Assembly: GCA_902782125.1 (NCBI GenBank)
Contig: CACZMA010000004.1
Span: 186,001-250,000 of the forward strand
Reading direction: 5' to 3'
Source: Oscillospiraceae bacterium
GTDB taxonomy: Bacteria; Bacillota; Clostridia; Saccharofermentanales; Saccharofermentanaceae
Length of the DNA stretch: 64,000 bases
The notes under the pieces were generated by a model. That model worked only from the letters and a program-made list of their open reading frames with translations, did no database searches and was not told the DNA's origin. This document shows, piece by piece, positions 8,147 through 17,602 of the stretch (its first letter is position 1; each line of letters begins with the position of its first letter). The position numbers and the translations under genes are program-made.

Positions 8147-9585
8147 TGAAGAATGTTTATGAGAGCCCGTTGAATTCAAGATATGCCAGCCCCGAGATGC
8201 AGTTCATCTTCTCGCCTGACAAGAAGTTCACGACTTGGAGGGAACTCTGGATCGCGCTTGCTGAAGCAGAGAAAGAACTCGGACTGAACATCACGGACGA
8301 GCAGATCGCAGACCTCAAGGCTCACAAGAATGATATTGATTATGAAGATGCCGCAGCAGAGGAGAAGATCCGCCGCCACGACGTTATGGCTCATGTTCAT
8401 TCCTATGGCAAGCAGGTCAAAGGATCCGGAGCGGATGCCATTATCCATCTCGGTGCTACATCATGCTATGTCGGCGACAACACTGATATCATCATCATGC
8501 GTGAAGCACTGGTTCTCATCAGAAAGAGACTTGTTGTCCTTATCAGCAAACTCGCTGCTTTCGCTGAAGAATATAAGTCCATGCCTACATTAGGGTTTAC
8601 TCATTTCCAGCCCGCGCAGCTTGTAACGGTTGGCAAGAGGGCAACACTCTGGCTCCAGGATCTTGTATTTGATCTTGAGACAGTCGAGAACACGATCGCT
8701 TCTCTGAAGCTCTTGGGATGCAAGGGTACAACCGGAACACAGGCATCCTTCCTCGATCTGTTTGACGGTGACCACGCGAAATGCGTTGAACTTGACCGCA
8801 AGATCTGCGCCAAGATGGGCTTCGAAGGCTCTTACTATGTTTCCGGCCAGACTTATTCCAGGAAGATCGATTTCACAGTTCTCTCTGCGCTTGCAGCAAT
8901 TGCACAGAGTGCCCACAAGTTCTCCAACGATATAAGACTTCTCCAGCACTTAAAGGAGATCGAAGAGCCTTTCGAGAAGAACCAGATAGGTTCATCTGCA
9001 ATGGCTTATAAGAGGAACCCGATGAGATCTGAGAGGATCGCATCTCTGTCAAGATATGTGATCGCCGATCTTCTCAATCCCGCTATGACTTCTTCAGAGC
9101 AGTGGTTCGAGAGAACACTCGACGATTCTGCAAACAAGCGTATATCTGTGCCTGAAGCATTCCTGGCCGTTGATGCGATCCTCGGAATCTACACCAATGT
9201 TGCATCCGGACTCGTTGTTTATCCCAAGATGATCGAGAAGCATGTTCTTGATGAACTCCCGTTCATGATGACAGAGAACATCATGATGGAAGTTACAAAG
9301 AAGGGCGGTAACCGTCAGGAGCTCCACGAGGAGATTCGTCAGCTCTCGATGCAGGCCGGTTCTGTAGTCAAGAACGAGGGCAAGCCCAATGATCTTCTTG
9401 AGAGGATCGCAGCTGATCCCAAGTTCGGCATTACAATGGACGAGCTCATCTCTTTGAGAGATCCCAAGCTCTACATAGGCAGATGTCCGGAGCAGGTCGA
9501 TGCATTCCTCGAAGAGTGTGTAAAGCCGATTCTCGCTTCTCACGCTGATGACCTGAATGTCGGCGAGACCGAGATCAAAGTCTGA
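8146..9585 (+). CDS. purB: Adenylosuccinate lyase
   Basis: A 479-residue member of the fumarase/aspartase superfamily that removes fumarate from adenylosuccinate and from SAICAR in purine synthesis; homotetramer, cytoplasmic. Seen: the substrate-binding HDVMAHVHSYG (histidine region), the TSCYVGDNTD loop, TLGFTHFQPAQ with the general-acid histidine segment, and the family signature GSSAMAYKRNPMRSE. Length fits the longer Clostridia/eukaryote-type PurB. It is translationally coupled to the upstream aminotransferase by a TAATG overlap. Confidence 0.93.
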   Translation: MKNVYESPLNSRYASPEMQFIFSPDKKFTTWRELWIALAEAEKELGLNITDEQIADLKAHKNDIDYEDAAAEEKIRRHDVMAHVHSYGKQVKGSGADAIIHLGATSCYVGDNTDIIIMREALVLIRKRLVVLISKLAAFAEEYKSMPTLGFTHFQPAQLVTVGKRATLWLQDLVFDLETVENTIASLKLLGCKGTTGTQASFLDLFDGDHAKCVELDRKICAKMGFEGSYYVSGQTYSRKIDFTVLSALAAIAQSAHKFSNDIRLLQHLKEIEEPFEKNQIGSSAMAYKRNPMRSERIASLSRYVIADLLNPAMTSSEQWFERTLDDSANKRISVPEAFLAVDAILGIYTNVASGLVVYPKMIEKHVLDELPFMMTENIMMEVTKKGGNRQELHEEIRQLSMQAGSVVKNEGKPNDLLERIAADPKFGITMDELISLRDPKLYIGRCPEQVDAFLEECVKPILASHADDLNVGETEIKV

Positions 9586-9606
9586 TATCCGGTCCGGCCA
9601 TCAGAA

Positions 9607-10749
9607 ATGATATATTTTGACAACAGTGCCACTACTTTTCCTACTGAACGCGTAAGAGCAGTCTGTTCAGATACCATGGCTGACGAGCTGTCGGGTAATC
9701 CCGGCTCTCTTCACAAGCTTGGCGTTGCTGCCGATACCGCTTACGGCAAGTGCATATCCGGCACTGCCGCTCTGCTTGGTGCAAAGCCTTCGGAGATCAT
9801 CTTTACTTCCTGTGCCACGGAGAGTGCCAATACCGCCATCCGCGGCTTTATGAGCAGGAACAGGCGTGCCGGCAATACCGTCATATCCACAAGAACGGAA
9901 CATAAGGCTACGCTTGAATGTCTCGCATACCTGGAAAAGAACGGTTTTAACGTTGTCTATATTCCAGTCTTATCTGACGGCAAGCCGGATCTCAAGGTCC
10001 TTGAAGATACGCTTGCTGCAGGTGACTGCGCACTTATGTGCTTCACTCTGGTCAACAATGAGACAGGCGCAGTACTTCCTTCTGATGAGATACTGAAGCT
10101 TAGGAACAGGGTCAGCCCTTCGACTGTGTATTATCTGGATGCCGTTCAGGCACTTGGTAAGATCAGGATGGATCTTCATAAGACCGGCTGTGACATGTGC
10201 TCGTTCTCAGGCCATAAGATCCACGGACTTAAGGGTGTCGGCGTGCTCTATGTCAGAGACGGCATAAGGATAGATCCGCTCATTCTCGGCGGAGGCCAGC
10301 AGCGTGGCATGAGGTCCGGTACGCAGAGCCTTGTTCTGGCAAGGTCTTTCGAGACAGCCCTTGAAGAAGCTTCGGAAGGGATTGAAGCTGCATTCGATGA
10401 CGTCTCTGCGATCAATGGTTATCTGAGAAGAGAACTTGCTGCAAGGAAAGCCATGATACTGTCACCTGACGATGCTCTGCCTTATGTTCTGAATGTCTCT
10501 TTTGAAGGTTTTGAATCAGAGACAATGCTACATTGTCTTGAGATATATGATATATTTGTTTCTACTGTTTCGGCATGTTCATCCAAGTCCAAGAAGGTAT
10601 CATATGTCCTTCTTGAGTCCGGAGTTCCGCAGAAGATCGCTGCAAATGCAGTAAGGATAAGCTTCTCAAGGTATAATACGATGCACGAGGCAGAAGAGTT
10701 CATCAGATGTGTTGATGAGATCTACGATAAATTCGCGGTCCGCAGGTGA
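9607..10749 (+). CDS. Cysteine desulfurase (NifS/IscS-like, ThiI partner)
   Basis: A 380-residue PLP enzyme releasing sulfur from cysteine as an enzyme persulfide. Motifs: YFDNSATTFP at the N-terminus, TEHKATLE with His100 stacking on PLP, YLDAVQALGK (Asp178), SFSGHKIHGLKGVG with the PLP lysine at 204, and Cys324 in the VSACSSKSKK active-site loop. It starts 21 bases after purB and is followed after 12 bases by thiI. Cysteine desulfurase-thiI pairs in Bacillota serve 4-thiouridine formation in tRNA, so that is the likely job here rather than general Fe-S assembly. No IscU/SufU scaffold is nearby. Confidence 0.9.
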   Translation: MIYFDNSATTFPTERVRAVCSDTMADELSGNPGSLHKLGVAADTAYGKCISGTAALLGAKPSEIIFTSCATESANTAIRGFMSRNRRAGNTVISTRTEHKATLECLAYLEKNGFNVVYIPVLSDGKPDLKVLEDTLAAGDCALMCFTLVNNETGAVLPSDEILKLRNRVSPSTVYYLDAVQALGKIRMDLHKTGCDMCSFSGHKIHGLKGVGVLYVRDGIRIDPLILGGGQQRGMRSGTQSLVLARSFETALEEASEGIEAAFDDVSAINGYLRRELAARKAMILSPDDALPYVLNVSFEGFESETMLHCLEIYDIFVSTVSACSSKSKKVSYVLLESGVPQKIAANAVRISFSRYNTMHEAEEFIRCVDEIYDKFAVRR

Positions 10750-10761
10750 CAGGAGACAGAT

Positions 10762-11961
10762 ATGAACGTAATTCTTGCAAGAATGGGTGAGATCACCCTT
10801 AAGGGTCTCAACAGAGGCTCATTCGAGATACAGCTCAAGAGCAACCTCAAGTACAGGCTCAAGAGATTCGGCAAGCTTAAGATATTCCAGAGCCAGAGCA
10901 GGATCTGGATCGAGCCTCTCGAAGAAGACAATCCGTACTTTACGGACCTGCAGTCTGCCCAGGAGATCATGAAGGCCATAACACAGGTCTTCGGTATAGT
11001 ATCCGTAAGCCTTGCCAGAAAGTTCGAAGGTGATTTTGACAGCATCTGTGAGAATACTAAGGCCTATGTCGAAGAGCTTCTTGCAGACCATCCTGCCTAC
11101 AAGACTTTCAAGGTCGAGAGCAAGCGCGGAAACAAGGCTTTCCCGATGGATTCACCGCATATCTGCGAAGAACTCGGTGCCTATATGCTCGATAATTTCG
11201 ACTGCCTTACCGTAAAGATGAAGAATCCTGATTTTATAGTGAACGTTGAGATCAGGGAGAGCAATTACGTATACTGCGGCAAGATGATGGCTCACAGAGG
11301 TCTTCCCGTAGGAACGGCAGGCAGGGGAATGCTCCTGCTCTCGGGCGGTATCGACAGCCCGGTTGCCGGTTTTATGATGGCTTCCAGAGGAATGCCGCTT
11401 GATGCAGTGTATTTCCACTCATATCCGTATACCAGCGATCAGGCCAAGCAGAAGGTTATCGATCTGGCGAAGATCGTATCAGGCTTCTCAGGACGCATGA
11501 CTCTTCATGTCGTCAACTTCACTCAGATCCAGCTCGATATGTATAAGAACTCGCCTCAGGACATGCTCACTATCACCATGAGAAGAGTAATGCTCCAGAT
11601 AGCTGAGCAGATCGCGCTTCAGAATAACTGCAAGTGTCTCATTACTGGCGAGAGCCTTGGACAGGTCGCATCGCAGACACTCGAGGCGATCGCAGCAACA
11701 AACGAAGTCGTTAAGATGCCGATCCTGAGACCTCTTATAGGTCTTGATAAGCAGGCTACCTGCGATATCTCCCGTGAGATCGGAGCCTTCGAGACATCGA
11801 TCCTTCCTTATGAGGATTGCTGCACGATCTTCGTAGCAAAGCATCCTAAGACTCATCCTCATCCCGAAGATGTGGTCAAGGCAGAAGAGAATCTTGATAT
11901 TGCAGAGATGGTAAGAGACGGCGTTCTCGGAACAGAGAAGATCGAGATCAATCCTTTCTGA
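10762..11961 (+). CDS. thiI: tRNA 4-thiouridine synthetase ThiI
   Basis: A 399-residue enzyme that adenylates and thiolates U8 of tRNA. It has a ferredoxin-like and THUMP N-terminal half (about 1-165) that grips tRNA, then the PP-loop ATP pyrophosphatase motif LLLSGGIDSPVAGFMMASRG (about 191-210). It ends without the rhodanese domain of the E. coli protein, as is usual in Bacillota. There the partner cysteine desulfurase delivers sulfur directly, and that gene is immediately upstream. The ribosome site is CAGGAGACAG before ATG. The stop codon TGA is also part of a candidate extended -10 element for the next gene. Confidence 0.92.
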   Translation: MNVILARMGEITLKGLNRGSFEIQLKSNLKYRLKRFGKLKIFQSQSRIWIEPLEEDNPYFTDLQSAQEIMKAITQVFGIVSVSLARKFEGDFDSICENTKAYVEELLADHPAYKTFKVESKRGNKAFPMDSPHICEELGAYMLDNFDCLTVKMKNPDFIVNVEIRESNYVYCGKMMAHRGLPVGTAGRGMLLLSGGIDSPVAGFMMASRGMPLDAVYFHSYPYTSDQAKQKVIDLAKIVSGFSGRMTLHVVNFTQIQLDMYKNSPQDMLTITMRRVMLQIAEQIALQNNCKCLITGESLGQVASQTLEAIAATNEVVKMPILRPLIGLDKQATCDISREIGAFETSILPYEDCCTIFVAKHPKTHPHPEDVVKAEENLDIAEMVRDGVLGTEKIEINPF

Positions 11962-11967
11962 TATAAT
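11959..11967 (+). promoter_or_regulatory. Extended -10 element overlapping thiI stop
   Basis: TGATATAAT fits the TGnTATAAT extended -10. It overlaps the thiI stop and lies 7 bases before the next ATG, so transcription would begin at or near that ATG. No clear -35 is seen. Confidence 0.4.
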
Positions 11968-11974
11968 CCACAGT

Positions 11975-13003
11975 ATGAAGATAGGCAAGCTTACAGATGA
12001 ACAGCTCGAATCCCTTGTATTATCAAGGCTTCCTGCTCTGTCGCTGACAACCCTCTCGGGCGCCGGCATAGGTGCCGATTGTGCATGGATAAGGGTAGGG
12101 GAAGACCTTATGGTCACATCTTCGGATCCTATCACCGCAGGTGGCAAATCATCCGGAACGCTTGCCATACATGTATCCTGTAATGACATAGCAGCCTGCG
12201 GAATCAAACCTTCAGGGATACTTATAGTCATAATAGCTCCGCCGTCAGCCACTGAGACTGATATCAGCGATATAGTCGATCAGGCAAGCCGCGAGGCATC
12301 TGCTCTCGGTGTTGATATCGTCGGCGGTCATACCGAAGTGTCTGATGCAGTCAACAGTTTTATCGTCATCTCCACAGCCTTCGGAATCATTGAGAAAGGC
12401 AGTCCGGTCCCATTGGGTAAAGCAATGCCCGGTGACAGTCTCATCATCACAAAGAATGCAGCGATAGAAGGAAGCTTCATCGCGGCAAGTGAGCACAGAG
12501 AACTGCTTGATGGCAAGGTGAGTGAAGAATTTATCAATGAGGCATTGTCATATGACAGACTGGTATCGGTCGTAAAAGAGGGAAGTGCCTGCGGAAGCAT
12601 TGCTTCATGCTCTGGCAGGGTCAGAGAAGACGGATTCCCGCTGAGCGCCGCCGATCTTATGCACGATGTTACCGAAGGCGGCGTTTTCGGTGCGGCGTTC
12701 GAGATGGCTGACTTCTCCAAGTGCGGAGTAACGGTAGATATGAATCTCGTGCCTTTCTCTGATGCTTCAAGATCGATCTGTGATGTGCTTAGACTCGATC
12801 CGTTCAGGCTTATATCATCCGGAGCTCTCATGATCGCTACTCCCGAACCGGATGCTGTTCTTGCAAAGCTCGAACAGGAAGGTGTAAAGGCAACGGTCAT
12901 CGGAACATTCACTGATGATATGGCCAGAAAGTATATCGATTTTGACGGCAATGAGCGCGAGCTTCCGCCTCCCGGAGCCGATGAGATATACAAGATAAGT
13001 TGA
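11975..13003 (+). CDS. AIR synthase-related protein (HypE-like fold), function unknown
   Basis: A 342-residue member of the PurM/ThiL/HypE/SelD superfamily of ATP-binding enzymes. Seen: GADCAWIRVGEDLMVTSSDPIT (the metal and ATP segment) in the N-terminal domain, then IHVSCNDIAACGIKPSG, VGGHTEVSDAVNS, PGDSLIITKNAAIEG and MHDVTEGGVFGAAFEMA. The C-terminus is YKIS and lacks the Cys tail that marks true HypE; no SelD-type Cys/Sec loop is seen, so it is neither. Many Clostridia carry such stand-alone proteins without known substrate. No Shine-Dalgarno sequence precedes ATG 11975, and a candidate promoter points to a leaderless transcript. Confidence 0.75.
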   Translation: MKIGKLTDEQLESLVLSRLPALSLTTLSGAGIGADCAWIRVGEDLMVTSSDPITAGGKSSGTLAIHVSCNDIAACGIKPSGILIVIIAPPSATETDISDIVDQASREASALGVDIVGGHTEVSDAVNSFIVISTAFGIIEKGSPVPLGKAMPGDSLIITKNAAIEGSFIAASEHRELLDGKVSEEFINEALSYDRLVSVVKEGSACGSIASCSGRVREDGFPLSAADLMHDVTEGGVFGAAFEMADFSKCGVTVDMNLVPFSDASRSICDVLRLDPFRLISSGALMIATPEPDAVLAKLEQEGVKATVIGTFTDDMARKYIDFDGNERELPPPGADEIYKIS

Positions 13004-13015
13004 TCTTTTATTCGG

Positions 13016-13044
13016 TTTACTATTCTCACGAATTTATATATAAT
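13016..13044 (+). promoter_or_regulatory. glyA promoter
   Basis: TTTACT, a 17-base spacer and a perfect TATAAT, 42 bases before glyA. The adhesin gene at 38053 has the same TTTACT-17-TATAAT arrangement. Confidence 0.65.
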
Positions 13045-13086
13045 ACTTCAAGCAAATCAGTACCTTTGTAAGGAGGGTTTATATCC

Positions 13087-14328
13087 ATGTACGAACACAT
13101 TAAGGCTGAAGACTCTGAGGTCTATTCCGCAATAATGCAGGAGATCGGCCGTCAGCGCACCAAGATCGAGCTGATCGCTTCCGAGAACACTGTATCCGAG
13201 GCTGTGCTTGAGGCCGCAGGTTCTCCGCTCACCAACAAGTATGCAGAAGGTTATCCGGGAAAGCGTTATTACGGCGGATGCGAGTATGTTGATATCGTAG
13301 AGCAGCTCGCTATCGACAGAGCTAAGCAGCTCTTCGGCGCTGAGCATGTTAATGTACAGCCTCATTCAGGCGCTCAGGCAAATACTGCCGTTTACTATGC
13401 GATCCTTGAACCGGGCGATACGATCCTCGGTCTCGACCTCTCACACGGCGGACACCTTACTCACGGTATGAAGCTCAATGTATCCGGAAGAACATATCAT
13501 TCCGAGTTCTATCAGGTAGATCCCGAGACTCAGACTCTTAACTATGAGACTATCCGTCAGAGAGCTCTCGAAGTAAAGCCTAAGGTTATCGTTGCAGGTG
13601 CATCTGCATACCCCAGGATCATTGACTTCAAGAAGTTCAGAGAGATCGCTGATGAGGTTGGAGCATATCTCTTCGTAGATATGGCTCACATTGCAGGTCT
13701 CGTTGCTGCAGGACTTCACCCCAATCCGGTACCTTATGCAGACTTCGTAACAACAACAACACACAAGACACTCCGCGGACCCCGTGGCGGTATCATCATG
13801 TGCAAGGAGGAATATGCGAAGAAGATCAATTCCGCAGTATTCCCCGGACAGCAGGGCGGACCTCTCATGCATATCATCGCTGCTAAGGCTGTTGCATTCA
13901 AGGAAGCTCTGTCTCCCGAATTCAGAGAGTATGCTGCCCAGATCATTGCAAATGCACAGGCTATGAGCGAGGTTCTCCTCAGCAGAGGCGTTAATCTTGT
14001 CTCAGGCGGTACTGATAACCACCTCATGCTCATCGATCTCAGAGGCACTGGTGTTACAGGTAAGGATCTCCAGGAGAGACTTGATGACTGCAATATCACG
14101 GCTAACAAGAACACTATCCCGTTCGATCCCGAGAAGCCCATGGTTACATCCGGCGTGCGTATCGGTACACCTGCAGTAACTGCAAGAGGATTCAAGGAAG
14201 ACGACTGTAAGATCGTTGCAGACTGCATCGCAGACTGCATCTTCGATTATGAGAATAAGAAGGCTGATGTTATCGCCAGAGTTAAGACTCTCACAGATAA
14301 GTATCCTATCTATCCTGATATCAAGTAA
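13087..14328 (+). CDS. glyA: Serine hydroxymethyltransferase
   Basis: A 413-residue PLP enzyme converting serine and tetrahydrofolate to glycine and 5,10-methylene-tetrahydrofolate, the main one-carbon source, which also feeds the thymidylate synthase encoded at 43.8 kb. Motifs: [57 protein letters not shown], and [14 protein letters not shown] with the Schiff-base lysine. Length is standard. A strong ribosome site, AAGGAGGG, lies before ATG, and it has its own promoter. Confidence 0.96.
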   Translation: MYEHIKAEDSEVYSAIMQEIGRQRTKIELIASENTVSEAVLEAAGSPLTNKYAEGYPGKRYYGGCEYVDIVEQLAIDRAKQLFGAEHVNVQPHSGAQANTAVYYAILEPGDTILGLDLSHGGHLTHGMKLNVSGRTYHSEFYQVDPETQTLNYETIRQRALEVKPKVIVAGASAYPRIIDFKKFREIADEVGAYLFVDMAHIAGLVAAGLHPNPVPYADFVTTTTHKTLRGPRGGIIMCKEEYAKKINSAVFPGQQGGPLMHIIAAKAVAFKEALSPEFREYAAQIIANAQAMSEVLLSRGVNLVSGGTDNHLMLIDLRGTGVTGKDLQERLDDCNITANKNTIPFDPEKPMVTSGVRIGTPAVTARGFKEDDCKIVADCIADCIFDYENKKADVIARVKTLTDKYPIYPDIK

Positions 14329-14337
14329 GGAGTTCAC

Positions 14338-15654
14338 TTGTCCGGAATAGGCGAAGACAAAAACGAGCCGTTGGCTTACAGGATGTCACCGCAGACCCTG
14401 GATGAATATGCAGGGCAGGAACATATCCTGGGCGAAGGTAAAATGCTTAGAAGAATGATTGAGGCAGACCGTCTGTCCTCAATCATTCTTTTTGGTCCGC
14501 CCGGAGTAGGCAAGACTGCTCTGGCGCGAGTCATAGCCAACACGACATCTTCAAGATTTGTTAAGCTCAATGCCGTTACTTCGGGCGTTGCAGATATCAA
14601 GAGAGTCACTGAAGATGCTCAGAACCCGATCATATCCGAGGGCAGGAAGACCGTACTGTTCATCGATGAGATCCACAGGTTCAATAAGCTTCAGCAGGAT
14701 GCCCTCCTTCCGTTTGTAGAGGACGGCACTGTTGTTCTAATAGGAGCTACGACGGAGAATCCTTACTTTGAAGTAAACAAGGCTCTGGTATCCCGCTCGA
14801 CTGTTCTTCAGCTCAAGCCGCTGGAGACTCCGGATATCGTCAAGATCCTTCGTAATGCCCTTGAGAACAGGGAACGCGGCTACGGTGACATGGACATTAA
14901 GTGCGAAGATGCCGTTCTCGCCAAGATCGCCGAGACCTGCAACGGTGATGCCAGGGCGGCACTGACCGCTTTGGAGCTTGCCTGCATTACAACACCTCCC
15001 GGAGGTGACGGCACTGTTGTCATAGACGACGATGTCATGAAGGAATGCATGCAGAACAGGACCGTGCTTTTCGATAAGGACGGAGAGTATCACTATGACA
15101 ATATCAGTGCGATGATAAAGTCCATGCGCGGATCTGATCCCGATGCGGCAATACTGTATCTCGCCCGTGCCCTCAAGGCCGGTGAGGATATAGAATTCCT
15201 TGCGAGAAGGATAATGATCTGTGCGGCTGAAGATGTAGGTCTTGCCAATCCGAATGCACTGCTTATAGCTGTAGCGGCTTATGACTGTGCCAAAGCCGTA
15301 GGAATGCCCGAAGCCAGGATACCCCTTGCAGAAGCCTGCATTACAGTAGCGACTTCTCCCAAATCAAATGCTTCATATCTTGCTATCGACAAGGCTCTGT
15401 CTGATGTGGAGAACACTGATACCGGCGTTGTGCCGATGCATCTGCGTAATGCACCTGCCAGCGGTATGGAAGACCTTGGTTACAGTGTCGGTTACAAGTA
15501 CCCGCATGACTTCCCGGGACATATTACAAAGCAGCAATATATGACTGACAAGACTCTTGGCCGTAAGTACTATGACCCTACCGATATCGGATATGAGAAG
15601 CGGATTGCTGAATATCTGGATTATGTTCGCAAGATGACTGAACAGGAGGGATAA
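14338..15654 (+). CDS. rarA: Replication-associated recombination protein RarA (MgsA)
   Basis: A 438-residue AAA+ ATPase of the clamp-loader family, acting at stalled replication forks. Seen: RMSPQTLDEYAGQEHILG at the N-terminus, Walker A GPPGVGKTAL, Walker B TVLFIDEIHRFNK, sensor GATTENPYFEVNKALVSR, and the C-terminal tetramerisation domain with DAAILYLARALKAGEDIEFLARR and AEDVGLANP. Translation starts at TTG 14338, supported by AAGGAG five bases upstream. It follows glyA by 9 bases and precedes dtd by 2, so the three probably share a transcript. Confidence 0.92.
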   Translation: MSGIGEDKNEPLAYRMSPQTLDEYAGQEHILGEGKMLRRMIEADRLSSIILFGPPGVGKTALARVIANTTSSRFVKLNAVTSGVADIKRVTEDAQNPIISEGRKTVLFIDEIHRFNKLQQDALLPFVEDGTVVLIGATTENPYFEVNKALVSRSTVLQLKPLETPDIVKILRNALENRERGYGDMDIKCEDAVLAKIAETCNGDARAALTALELACITTPPGGDGTVVIDDDVMKECMQNRTVLFDKDGEYHYDNISAMIKSMRGSDPDAAILYLARALKAGEDIEFLARRIMICAAEDVGLANPNALLIAVAAYDCAKAVGMPEARIPLAEACITVATSPKSNASYLAIDKALSDVENTDTGVVPMHLRNAPASGMEDLGYSVGYKYPHDFPGHITKQQYMTDKTLGRKYYDPTDIGYEKRIAEYLDYVRKMTEQEG

Positions 15655-15656
15655 GC

Positions 15657-16109
15657 TTGAGATTTGTGATCCAGAATGTTACGGAAGCCAGCGTAAGCAT
15701 CGACGGCAGGGTGAACGGCAGTATCGGCCGCGGTTTTGCCGTGCTTATCGGAATTGCCCAGACAGATACTGAGCAGATCGCCAATAAGATGATGGACAAG
15801 ATGTTCAAGCTCAGGGTATTCGAAGATGAGAACGGCAAGACCAATCTCAATCTGGATCAGGTCGACGGTGGTCTCCTGCTCGTATCACAGTTCACTCTCT
15901 ATGCTGATGTTAAGTCCGGCAACAGGCCCGGATTTTCCCGTGCATGTAAGCCTGACAGGGCAGAAGAGCTCTACGATTATATTGTCTCTGAGTGCCGTAA
16001 GAGGAATGATAAGGTAGGTACCGGTGAGTTCGGAGCCGATATGAAGGTTGCCCTCGTGAACGACGGCCCTTTTACGATAATCCTCGATTCGGATGAATTA
16101 TCTTTATAA
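15657..16109 (+). CDS. dtd: D-aminoacyl-tRNA deacylase
   Basis: A 150-residue homodimeric hydrolase that frees tRNA from D-amino acids (and glycine mischarged on tRNA-Ala). Both family signatures are present: SQFTLYADVKSGNRPGF and NDGPFTIILDS. The start is TTG 15657 with AGGAGGG just upstream, overlapping the end of rarA. Length is normal. In many Bacillota dtd sits next to relA; here it follows rarA instead. Confidence 0.94.
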   Translation: MRFVIQNVTEASVSIDGRVNGSIGRGFAVLIGIAQTDTEQIANKMMDKMFKLRVFEDENGKTNLNLDQVDGGLLLVSQFTLYADVKSGNRPGFSRACKPDRAEELYDYIVSECRKRNDKVGTGEFGADMKVALVNDGPFTIILDSDELSL

Positions 16110-16151
16110 TTTCACCTGCTTGTAATCCAAATTATATATATTATATTTGTT

Positions 16152-16178
16152 TTGCGCGTTTTAATGTTAGAATATAAT
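16152..16178 (+). promoter_or_regulatory. Candidate clpX promoter
   Basis: A perfect TATAAT (16173-16178) is preceded by TTGCGC with a short 15-base spacer, in the dtd-clpX gap. It overlaps the upstream in-frame ATG 16177, which argues for the clpX start at 16222. Confidence 0.45.
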
Positions 16179-16221
16179 GTCTGCATATGTGCGGATCAAA
16201 CTGAATCATAAGGATGGGAAT

Positions 16222-17559
16222 ATGTCTAATTCGAAGAACGGCAATTACGGCGGCGGAGATTCAAGAGAGATCTTAAGCTGCTCTTTCTGCGGTAAGTCCG
16301 AGTATGAAGTTCCGAGACTTTTCTCGGGCGTTAATTGCTATATCTGCATCGATTGCATTCGTACTGCATACGGTATCGTTGCGGAAGAGGAGAAGGTTAG
16401 CAAGAAGCGCAAGATGAGAACCATCAAGCCCAAGAAGCTTGTTACGCCTCACCAGATCAAGGAGACACTCGACCAGTATGTAATCGGTCAGAACGAAGCA
16501 AAGATCGCTCTTTCCGTTGCTGTCTACAATCACTACAAGAGAGTCTTCTCTGATGTACCCACTGATGATACCGAGATCCAGAAGAGCAATATCCTTCTTC
16601 TCGGACCTACGGGTTCAGGTAAGACATTACTTGCTCAGACTCTTGCGAGAACACTTAATGTTCCTTTTACGGTTGCTGATGCCACAAGCCTTACTCAGGC
16701 AGGTTATGTCGGTGAGGACGTTGAGAACATCCTTCTCAAGCTCATCATAGCTGCTGATTACGATGTTGAGCGTGCACAGCTCGGTATTGTCTATATCGAC
16801 GAGATCGATAAGATTGCCAAGAAGACAGAGAATGTCTCGATAACAAGGGACGTCAGCGGCGAGGGCGTTCAGCAGGCCCTGCTCAAGATCCTCGAGAGTA
16901 CGGTTGCAAATGTTCCTCCCAAGGGCGGAAGGAAGCATCCTAACGAAGAGTGCATCAAGATCGATACAACGAACATCCTGTTTATCTGTGGCGGCGCATT
17001 CGACGGATTGGATGATATCATCGCCAGCAGAATAGATAAGAAGCAGTTCGGCTTCGGAGCTGATGTTGCTCCCAAGAAGGAGATCTTCAGCGGCAAGTAT
17101 TATCACGACGTTAAGCCTGATGACCTCATGAAGTTCGGTATGATCCCTGAGTTCATCGGAAGAGTTCCGGTCACGGTGGCTCTCGATAAGCTTGATGCCG
17201 AAGCTCTCGTCAGGGTCCTCACAGAACCTAAGAATGCCATCATCAAGCAGTACAAGAAGATGCTCAAGATGGATGATGTTGAGCTTACTTTCGAGGACGA
17301 GGCAGTAAAGGCCATTGCAGAGAAGGCTATCGAGCAGAATACCGGTGCAAGAGGTCTGCGTGCGATCATCGAAGAGACGATGCGTAACGTTATGTTCGAC
17401 GTTCCTTCCGAGAAGGACGTTAAGGAATGCATCATCAAGAAGGAATGCATTACTGAAGGCAAGCAGCCTGTGATCATCTATAAGAATGGTGCGGGAGAGA
17501 CCGGCGCGGAACAGAGTTCTTCTGAGTTCAATCCCAATCTCGGTGCCACAGCAGGCTGA
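16222..17559 (+). CDS. clpX: ATP-dependent Clp protease ATP-binding subunit ClpX
   Basis: A hexameric AAA+ unfoldase that feeds proteins to ClpP. From ATG 16222 it is 445 residues. A C4 zinc-binding domain uses Cys20, 23, 42 and 45; Walker A is GPTGSGKT, Walker B is [10 protein letters not shown], and EFIGRVPV marks the large/small domain border. I prefer 16222 (AGGATGGG upstream) to ATG 16177, which falls within the candidate -10. clpP is not adjacent, unlike in many bacteria. A ROK kinase and valS follow on the same strand. Confidence 0.95.
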   Translation: MSNSKNGNYGGGDSREILSCSFCGKSEYEVPRLFSGVNCYICIDCIRTAYGIVAEEEKVSKKRKMRTIKPKKLVTPHQIKETLDQYVIGQNEAKIALSVAVYNHYKRVFSDVPTDDTEIQKSNILLLGPTGSGKTLLAQTLARTLNVPFTVADATSLTQAGYVGEDVENILLKLIIAADYDVERAQLGIVYIDEIDKIAKKTENVSITRDVSGEGVQQALLKILESTVANVPPKGGRKHPNEECIKIDTTNILFICGGAFDGLDDIIASRIDKKQFGFGADVAPKKEIFSGKYYHDVKPDDLMKFGMIPEFIGRVPVTVALDKLDAEALVRVLTEPKNAIIKQYKKMLKMDDVELTFEDEAVKAIAEKAIEQNTGARGLRAIIEETMRNVMFDVPSEKDVKECIIKKECITEGKQPVIIYKNGAGETGAEQSSSEFNPNLGATAG

Positions 17560-17602
17560 TAATCATTAGAAGGCAATATCTGTTCAAGAAGGAGGAATAA
17601 CA

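Noticed and set aside
11975..13003. SelD or HypE
   Set aside because: No Cys/Sec catalytic loop for SelD and no terminal Cys for HypE; no selenium or hydrogenase genes nearby.
16177..16221. 15-residue N-terminal extension of ClpX
   Set aside because: The ATG overlaps a TATAAT box; ATG 16222 has a good ribosome site and gives the normal family N-terminus.
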